From contig NZ_KB893589.1 in NCBI RefSeq assembly GCF_000374085.1, positions 1 to 37,441 of the forward strand: 37,441 nucleotides of DNA, written 5' to 3'. A program made the translations under genes and the position numbers. Shown one piece after another: positions 32,957-37,441 of the stretch. A model generated the notes under the pieces. The model saw only the letters and a list, made by a program, of their open reading frames with translations. It did no database searches and was not told the origin of the DNA. Origin of the DNA: Spirosoma spitsbergense DSM 19989 (GTDB taxonomy: Bacteria; Bacteroidota; Bacteroidia; Cytophagales; Spirosomataceae). Numbering within the stretch: position 1 is the stretch's first letter; every line of letters begins with the position of its first letter.

Positions 32957-33120
32957 TATTGATGTGGACAGGTTAACGTTAGTACGTGTCAGCCCCGTGT
33001 TACCACTACGATTCTGGGCCAGCTTTTTTCGGTGTTGAGGTCAACTACGGTGTATGCTGCCTTCTGTTGGTTAGGTTCGTTGGCATTGGCGGGGGCTTTT
33101 TTCGTTTGGACCGCTTGCCT

Positions 33121-33708
33121 TCATGCCTGCCGACCAATTGTTTTGTGCCGCCAGATGGCCATGACATTCGTGTCGACGTGGTCTACCGTCGGATTGTTGT
33201 CAAACAAACGTTTTTGAATGACAAAGGCTAACGCGTAATCATCAATCAACCCCCGTGCGTTTACCTCGGTTGGTAAACAGGCCCCGACCAAACCAAAGCA
33301 ATTCGTTACGACGCTTACGCTGTAATCCTTTTCCAGCAGGTCGTACCCGACAAACTCATACCCATCCAGGAGAATACGGCTGCAATCCTGCTCCGGGTTT
33401 ATAACCACGGCCAACAAATTGAATCGGCTTTCGGAAGTGGTTTTGCGCAGTATATAGTCGGGCGAAGTGAACAGGCCAGTCGGGAACAGGCCAGTCGGGA
33501 ACAGGCCATCCGTATGGATAAAATTCCAGTCATCCCCATCAGCCTTGTTGTAATCCAGCGCAGGTACAGTCCCGTTTAGTAGACCGTCGAGCGAAACGAC
33601 TTCGGTTAAATGGGGTATCTGAGCGTAATCGAAATAATCGGACCACGTCTTCCCATATTTTTCAGTGGATTGGTCGAATACCTCCCGCGCGGTGTATAAA
33701 ACGGTCAT
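33121..33708 (-). CDS. Hypothetical protein of a Bacteroidota family, with internal tandem repeat
   Basis: A 195-residue protein without signal or membrane segments, so probably cytoplasmic. It starts TVLYTAREVFDQS and has several aromatic/acidic blocks (WSDYFDYAQIPHLTEVVSLDG, DDWNFIHTDG, LDGYEFVGYDLLEKDYSVS, NCFG, DYALAFVIQKRLFDNNP). It ends DTNVMAIWRHKTIGR. From memory, conserved uncharacterised proteins of this layout occur in Bacteroidota, often in variable regions. A role as an immunity-type protein is only a guess. The middle contains GLFPTGLFPTGLF, from a 15-bp tandem repeat at 33469-33508, an in-frame expansion not expected in relatives. No neighbour gives its function away. Confidence 0.65.
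   Translation of the reverse strand: MTVLYTAREVFDQSTEKYGKTWSDYFDYAQIPHLTEVVSLDGLLNGTVPALDYNKADGDDWNFIHTDGLFPTGLFPTGLFTSPDYILRKTTSESRFNLLAVVINPEQDCSRILLDGYEFVGYDLLEKDYSVSVVTNCFGLVGACLPTEVNARGLIDDYALAFVIQKRLFDNNPTVDHVDTNVMAIWRHKTIGRQA
33469..33508. repeat. 15-bp tandem repeat inside the 33121-33708 gene
   Basis: The unit GAACAGGCCAGTCGG occurs twice exactly and a third time in part (2.7 copies). It keeps the frame and encodes five-residue GLFPT units. Confidence 0.95.
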
Positions 33709-33899
33709 TGGCTCTGTAAGTTTGGTTCCTTTCGAGCTGACGGCTACCGGGCGGGGCTTCCTGCACCCTTATTGATAGCGAATCGAGCTGGGGCCGAAGC
33801 TGGTACCAAAGTACAGTCAAAAGGCTGATTACATGGCTTTTTTGGCATTGATTTAGCAAACGGTAACCAGCGCTTTACCCCCTTATTCAGCAGGTTAAC
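33709..33899. other. Intergenic stretch without recognised gene
   Basis: First part of the 410-bp gap between the hypothetical protein and DUF1275 gene. No gene is supported; a short inverted pair CAGCAG...CTGCTG lies near 33889-33906. The rest of the gap contains the decayed paralogous segment described at 33900-34113. Confidence 0.4.
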
Positions 33900-33998
33900 C
33901 GGCTGCTGGTATATAGCTATGCCGTGGCTTGTCAATATCCAGGGAACGTGGCATTTTGCCTGCTGGCCCCAACTGACGCAAACCCCGGGGGTTGGTAG
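33900..33998 (+). pseudogene. Decayed copy of the small ORF at 34890-35033
   Basis: One frame reads YSYAVACQYPGNVAFCLLAP then TDANPGGW and a TAG at 33996. The last 40 bp (CTGGCCCCAACTGACGCAAA and following GGTAGC) match CTGGCTCAACTGATGCAAAA and GGTAGC at about 35001-35035. It has no clear start. Support is DNA similarity over a short stretch. Confidence 0.3.
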
Positions 33999-34041
33999 CG
34001 GCTACTATTGTTGTCCGAAAGAGTGGCAGCGTGACTGGTTG

Positions 34042-34113
34042 AGGTTCCCGCAGTTCGTTTCTGTTGCCGTCGGCGTCCATGAGGTGGACGAACTTGCCGT
34101 AGTTGTAGGCCGT
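34042..34113 (-). pseudogene. C-terminal fragment of a VOC-family gene
   Basis: Minus-strand codons read TAYNYGKFVHLMDADGNRNE then LREP, matching the C-terminus of the intact VOC protein at 35076-35489 (TPYDYGKLVHIMNPDGNKIE then LWEP). The N-terminal two thirds is missing because the DUF1275 gene's 3' end lies directly upstream, and the stop codon seen in the intact gene is lost. With 33900-33998 it forms a decayed copy of the 34890-35489 segment. Confidence 0.75.
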
Positions 34114-34118
34114 TTTTG

Positions 34119-34844
34119 TCAGCCGTTTCTAAATTTTCGTCTCAGCAGGATAAGCTTGAACTTTATGTTGTCATAGACCAACCCCAGCACCAGAGTAGTG
34201 GCTGCGAAAATCAGGGTGGACAGGCCAATTTTGGTGTATAAAATCGCGCCCGCAATACCACCCACAAAAAAGAAGGCTATAATCGTAAAGCGTAATCGGA
34301 TGGATGAGCGTAGTTTCTGCTTTTGTTGTTTCGCTTTGTAAAAGAATAGTTGAGCTAACTCAATGCCTAAATCGGTGAAAAGCCCTGTTAAATGGGTTGT
34401 TCTGACGGTTGCATTTGAAATGGTCGTTACCAGCGAGTTTTGTAAACCCATGGCGAACAGTAAGCTGAATACAATAACGTTTGGCCGTTGGAGCAGCAAT
34501 CCTTGCCCATAAAATCCAGCAATGAACAGAATCAGGCATTCTATTGAAGCCGGAACGATGTAAATATAGTGGTCGTCCTTCCGCGAAATAATTTCAATGA
34601 GCAGGCTGGAAACAAATGAACCCAGAAAAAAGAAGAAGATGTACAGAAAATAGATAAACCCTTCCCAGTAGTTCAACTTAAACACTTCATCGATGAAAAA
34701 GGCAAAGTGGCCCGTTACGTTCGTTGTCAGCCGTTGGACCGAAAAGAAACCAGCCACGTTCACAATACCCGCAACAAACGATAATAACGAGGCTATTTGC
34801 AGGTTATGGCTTAGGGTTCGCGTCTTGCCATGGTGTATGAACAT
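34119..34844 (-). CDS. DUF1275 (YoaK-like) membrane protein
   Basis: A 241-residue membrane protein with six or seven hydrophobic helices. The N-terminus SLLSFVAGIVNVAGFFSVQRLTTNVTGHFAF matches the conserved DUF1275 start ('agfvDa.gf.......fvs.mTGN'), with TGH in place of the usual TGN. MGLQNSLVTTISNATVRTTHLTGLFTDLG (about 143-171) is the second conserved block. The family is widespread and uncharacterised, with a suggested transport role. The length is normal. It is flanked by an intact and a decayed copy of the same VOC-containing segment, so it may have arrived by, or been carried within, a rearrangement. Confidence 0.88.
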   Translation of the reverse strand: MFIHHGKTRTLSHNLQIASLLSFVAGIVNVAGFFSVQRLTTNVTGHFAFFIDEVFKLNYWEGFIYFLYIFFFFLGSFVSSLLIEIISRKDDHYIYIVPASIECLILFIAGFYGQGLLLQRPNVIVFSLLFAMGLQNSLVTTISNATVRTTHLTGLFTDLGIELAQLFFYKAKQQKQKLRSSIRLRFTIIAFFFVGGIAGAILYTKIGLSTLIFAATTLVLGLVYDNIKFKLILLRRKFRNG

Positions 34845-34889
34845 TGTATACTTCTTTCTCTTTTTTCAGGGGGTATAAACCGCCACACA

Positions 34890-35033
34890 ATGGGTGAATA
34901 TACGCCTATTTACATTGGATGCCCATCCTGCCGGTTGGTGATGGTGGTAGATACGGCTATCGCGATTGGCGGACAACCAAAAAACGGTGAGCTTTGTACA
35001 CTGGCTCAACTGATGCAAAACCCGCGCTGGTAG
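34890..35033 (+). CDS. Possible small protein, unknown
   Basis: A short frame of 47 residues starts MGEYTPIYIGCPSC and ends LAQLMQNPRW. It has one CxxC (CPSC). It is convergent to the VOC gene and weakly resembles the decayed frame at 33900-33998 near its C-terminus. No start signal is convincing. It may be a gene remnant or a chance frame. Confidence 0.3.
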   Translation: MGEYTPIYIGCPSCRLVMVVDTAIAIGGQPKNGELCTLAQLMQNPRW

Positions 35034-35075
35034 CCTGTCTCTCCTGATGGTTGAAACGGTGGCACCGTAATACGG

Positions 35076-35489
35076 TCAGGGTTCCCAGAGTTCAATCTTA
35101 TTGCCGTCGGGGTTCATGATGTGGACGAGTTTCCCGTAGTCGTAGGGGGTAATGTCATCGAGGATGGTGGCGCCGTTTTCCCGGAGTTTATCGACCAGCG
35201 CTTCGAGGTGCTGGACGCGGTAGTTAATCATGAACGCCTTGGAGGAGGGAGCGAAATAGGCATCTCCGGTTTTGAACGGACTCCATTGCATCGCGTGGAC
35301 TTCATCGGGCCGGTCAACGTCCCGGGATTCGAAACCCGCCGAACCCCAGGCATTGATGTCGAATCCTAAGTTCTTGGCGTACCACGCTCTGGTTTCTTCC
35401 GGATTGTCAGAAAAAAAGAAGATGCCCCCAATGCCAGTTACCTTGGTTAAGGTGTTGCTATCTGTTGTCTTACTTTCTTGTTCTTCCAT
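35076..35489 (-). CDS. VOC superfamily (glyoxalase/bleomycin-resistance-like) protein
   Basis: A small single-domain vicinal-oxygen-chelate protein of 137 residues. The ATG at 35489 is preferred; an ATG 15 bp upstream would add five residues (MHPHT). The first beta-alpha-beta module has GIGGIFFFSDNPEETRAWYAKNLGF, the usual VOC opening. The second has VQHLEALVDKLRENGATILDD and closes DYGKLVHIMNPDGNKIELWEP, with the Glu that is a metal ligand in many members. The reaction cannot be told from sequence. It lies 35 bp downstream of hsdM on the same strand, where hsdS would usually be. A decayed fragment of a paralogue is at 34042-34113. Confidence 0.9.
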   Translation of the reverse strand: MEEQESKTTDSNTLTKVTGIGGIFFFSDNPEETRAWYAKNLGFDINAWGSAGFESRDVDRPDEVHAMQWSPFKTGDAYFAPSSKAFMINYRVQHLEALVDKLRENGATILDDITPYDYGKLVHIMNPDGNKIELWEP

Positions 35490-35524
35490 TGTATGTGGGT
35501 GCAAAGCGGGTTAGCAAGTCATCT

Positions 35525-37156
35525 TCAGATGGTTGGTAATCCTAACTCTTTCAAAAATTCATTGTGCTTGTCGGTATTGGCTATAATGCTTTCATTGAGT
35601 AGACCCAGTTTTTTATGTACGGCTTTCAGGTCAATTTGTACTTCATCAAGCGAGGTGCTTACATATCTTGAAATATTCAGGTTGTAGCCATTCTTTTCAA
35701 TCTCTTCCAGTGAAACCCGGCGCGCATAGCGTTCAATATGGTCTGGTCGATGTTTGTACGTATCGACTATTTTTCGAATATCGTTGGGTTCTTCCTCTTC
35801 GCCTTCCCGTAGGGTGTTTTGTCGTTTGCCTTTTTCGTACTGCTCACTGGCATTGATGAATAACACATCGTCCTGTTTTTTGCATTTCTTCAACACCAAA
35901 ATACAAACCGGAATACCCGTTGAGTAGAACAGGTTAGACGGTAAGCCAATGACAGTGTCGATGTGGTTATCTTTCAACAGTTTGGTACGGATTTTTTCTT
36001 CTGCACCACCCCGGAATAAAACGCCGTGTGGTAAAATGATAGCCATTGTTCCTTCATTTCCCAGGAAGTGAAACCCATGGAGTAAAAAAGCAAAATCGGC
36101 GGCTGATTTGGGGGCTAAACCATAACTCTTGAACCGAAAATCGTCGGCCAGGGTGTCGGTTGGTTCCCAACGCAGACTGAATGGCGGATTGGCGACGATG
36201 GCATCGAACTCAATCTTTTTGGCCGGATTCATCTCGTTGAGTAACTCCCATTGATTCTCTAGCGTGTCTCCGTGGAATATTTCAAACTCGGTGTCTTTCA
36301 TGCCGTGCAACAGCATGTTCATGCGGGCGAGGTTGTAGGTGGTGATGTTCTTTTCCTGCCCATATAGTTTGCCGATACTACCGCCGTTGTCTCTGATTCG
36401 TTTTCTGACATTCAGCAGTAGGGATCCTGAACCACAGGTGAAATCAAGCACCTTATCAAATTTTTTCTTTTTGCCCGAACTGGGGTCCTGACTGTCCAGG
36501 ACGACGATTTCAGACAGGATGGTCGAGATTTGCTGGGGCGTGTAGAACTCACCTGCTTTTTTGCCCGAACCGGCCGCAAACTCACCGATGAGGTATTCAT
36601 ACGCATCGCCCAGGGTATCGGCGTCCGCCGAGAATTCGGCTATGCCCTCGGCAATTTTCTGGATGATGGTGCAGAGTTTCTTGTTTCGTTCGGTTGACGT
36701 TTTACCCAGTTTTTCAGAATTCAAATTGATTTCTGAAAACAATCCCTGAAAGGCCCGTTCAAACGATTCGTTTTCAATGTATCGAAAACCAGCTTCCAGC
36801 GTTACCAGCAACTCCGTATTTTGCTTTCTCGCTAACTCCGTGATGTGGCTCCACAGGTGTTGTGGTTGTATGACATAATGCACCTTCCGGCGCATTTGCT
36901 TTTCAAACTCCTGTACGTCTGCTTCATTGTCGGCATACCAGACAGACAAAGGCGTACGGGTATCTTTCTCCGGCAACGTGGGGTAATCGGCTCCCAATTC
37001 CTTTTTGGCCGATTCTTCGTAGTTGTACGACAGGTAGCGAAGAAAAAGAAACGAAAGCATATAATCACGGAAATCATCCGCGTTCATAGCGCCACGCAGT
37101 TGGTCAGCTATTTCCCAAAGGGTTTTACCTAGTTTTTGCTGTGCTTTATTAGACAT
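35525..37156 (-). CDS. hsdM: Type I restriction-modification N6-adenine methyltransferase subunit
   Basis: HsdM methylates adenine within the site recognised by HsdS. The protein is 543 residues from the ATG at 37156 (MSNKAQQKLGKTLWEIADQL). An ATG at 37168 and a farther start are also in frame, but a perfect -7 element at 37178-37171 would leave little or no leader for them. The HsdM_N helical domain (about 1-150) is followed by the methyltransferase domain. The AdoMet motif is DFTCGSGSLLL (F239-S245 region) and the catalytic motif is NPPF (323-326). The C-terminus (LGLLNESIIANTDKHNEFLKELGLP) is the usual coiled-coil tail. Neither hsdS nor hsdR is adjacent in the window: a VOC gene follows within 35 bp, and a small gene diverges upstream. 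Confidence 0.95.
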   Translation of the reverse strand: MSNKAQQKLGKTLWEIADQLRGAMNADDFRDYMLSFLFLRYLSYNYEESAKKELGADYPTLPEKDTRTPLSVWYADNEADVQEFEKQMRRKVHYVIQPQHLWSHITELARKQNTELLVTLEAGFRYIENESFERAFQGLFSEINLNSEKLGKTSTERNKKLCTIIQKIAEGIAEFSADADTLGDAYEYLIGEFAAGSGKKAGEFYTPQQISTILSEIVVLDSQDPSSGKKKKFDKVLDFTCGSGSLLLNVRKRIRDNGGSIGKLYGQEKNITTYNLARMNMLLHGMKDTEFEIFHGDTLENQWELLNEMNPAKKIEFDAIVANPPFSLRWEPTDTLADDFRFKSYGLAPKSAADFAFLLHGFHFLGNEGTMAIILPHGVLFRGGAEEKIRTKLLKDNHIDTVIGLPSNLFYSTGIPVCILVLKKCKKQDDVLFINASEQYEKGKRQNTLREGEEEEPNDIRKIVDTYKHRPDHIERYARRVSLEEIEKNGYNLNISRYVSTSLDEVQIDLKAVHKKLGLLNESIIANTDKHNEFLKELGLPTI

Positions 37157-37170
37157 GATAGGGTGCATTT

Positions 37171-37178
37171 CAAAAATA
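37171..37178 (-). promoter_or_regulatory. Candidate -7 element for hsdM
   Basis: On the minus strand TATTTTTG matches TAnnTTTG, with a TTTTTG 23 bp further upstream as a possible -33. Transcription would start about 8 nt before the ATG at 37156, which supports that start. Confidence 0.45.
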
Positions 37179-37219
37179 CCAGTATCTTGTTGACATAGCC
37201 TCAAAAAGCCCTTGTTCCC

Positions 37220-37426
37220 ATGACCAGAGAAGAATTACATGCCCTCGTTGATGCCCGGTATGATGAGTTTCAAGCTTTGCAACAACAACCTAATTTCCTG
37301 GCCTACGAAGAGAAATTTGCCCATATCATGACCGATCTGGGTAAAGATATATTGCAGACCTCAATGGGGCCAACCCCGGTGAACCCCCGAAAAAAAATAC
37401 TACACAAACCCGATTCGGAAAAATAG
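37220..37426 (+). CDS. Small hypothetical protein, divergent from hsdM
   Basis: A complete 68-residue frame, MTREELHALVDARYDEFQAL then QQQPNFLAYEEKFAHIMTDL, ending NPRKKILHKPDSEK. It is acidic-helical in the first 50 residues with a basic tail. From memory, similar short proteins (E-F-Q-x-L, YE-x-x-F-x-x-I-W-x-x-L-G-K-D-x-L) occur in Bacteroidota next to transposable elements or as N-terminal parts of their ORFs. That association is tentative, and the flanking sequence ends 15 bp later. It lies 63 bp from the hsdM start on the opposite strand. Confidence 0.55.
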   Translation: MTREELHALVDARYDEFQALQQQPNFLAYEEKFAHIMTDLGKDILQTSMGPTPVNPRKKILHKPDSEK

Positions 37427-37441
37427 ATATTGCACATAATC

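Overview
The window looks like a chromosomal segment of a Bacteroidota bacterium of the order Cytophagales, probably a Spirosoma-like genus. The evidence is the gene content: an RND pump fused to its outer-membrane channel, a ThuA/sugar-dehydrogenase/PKD/cytochrome c protein, a DUF1080 hydrolase, a propeller-type sensor kinase, LEA-like lipid-domain and DUF1275 proteins. Candidate promoters also fit the Bacteroidota -7 motif TAnnTTTG, and Shine-Dalgarno sequences are weak or absent. No rRNA, tRNA or CRISPR array was seen.

Layout. Bases 1-1244 are a complete ISAs1-type insertion sequence that has cut a small membrane-protein gene. Bases 1358-2750 hold degenerate dispersed repeats around a second, paralogous small membrane-protein gene. 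A DyP-type peroxidase follows (2753-4282, minus). Bases 5015-11356 are a metal-efflux operon: a small His-rich exported protein, a CzcA-type RND pump fused to a TolC-like channel, and a lipoprotein adaptor. A MoeB/ThiF-rhodanese enzyme (minus) faces it. From 12742 to 21493 lie sugar-related genes (secreted DUF1080 hydrolase, Tat-exported TIM-barrel isomerase, and a 1145-residue ThuA/GSDH/PKD/cytochrome c/CBM protein). They are interrupted by two glycosyltransferase genes and an AAA_14/DUF4143 ATPase broken by a stop codon. A META-domain lipoprotein broken at a conserved Cys codon (21653-22432) and a second complete IS (22495-23545, IS4/IS701-like) come next. After that are an orphan propeller histidine kinase, a LEA-like protein with a flavin disulfide reductase, a Kup potassium transporter, an NDP-sugar epimerase, and a variable right end. 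The right end has a hypothetical protein with an internal tandem repeat, a DUF1275 protein flanked by an intact and a decayed copy of the same segment, a VOC protein, a solitary hsdM, and a small divergent ORF at the edge.

How the genes work together. The efflux genes form one functional unit: the small protein may buffer or sense metal, CzcA-OMF exports it and CzcB bridges the two membranes. The DUF1080 hydrolase, isomerase and ThuA/GSDH protein plausibly act on keto- or oxidised sugars in the periplasm. The LEA-like protein and flavin reductase are probably co-transcribed.

The window shows clear genome decay: two IS insertions, two genes with a single in-frame stop, a truncated small gene and a decayed paralogous segment. 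Many intergenic spaces carry long, nearly perfect inverted repeats, including a 32-bp perfect palindrome against the start of the AAA_14 gene and a 29-bp stem between convergent genes. The points most worth checking are the cassette-like repeat and small-ORF region (1358-2460), the UGA at a conserved Cys codon of the META lipoprotein, the 32-bp palindrome, and the RND-channel fusion.
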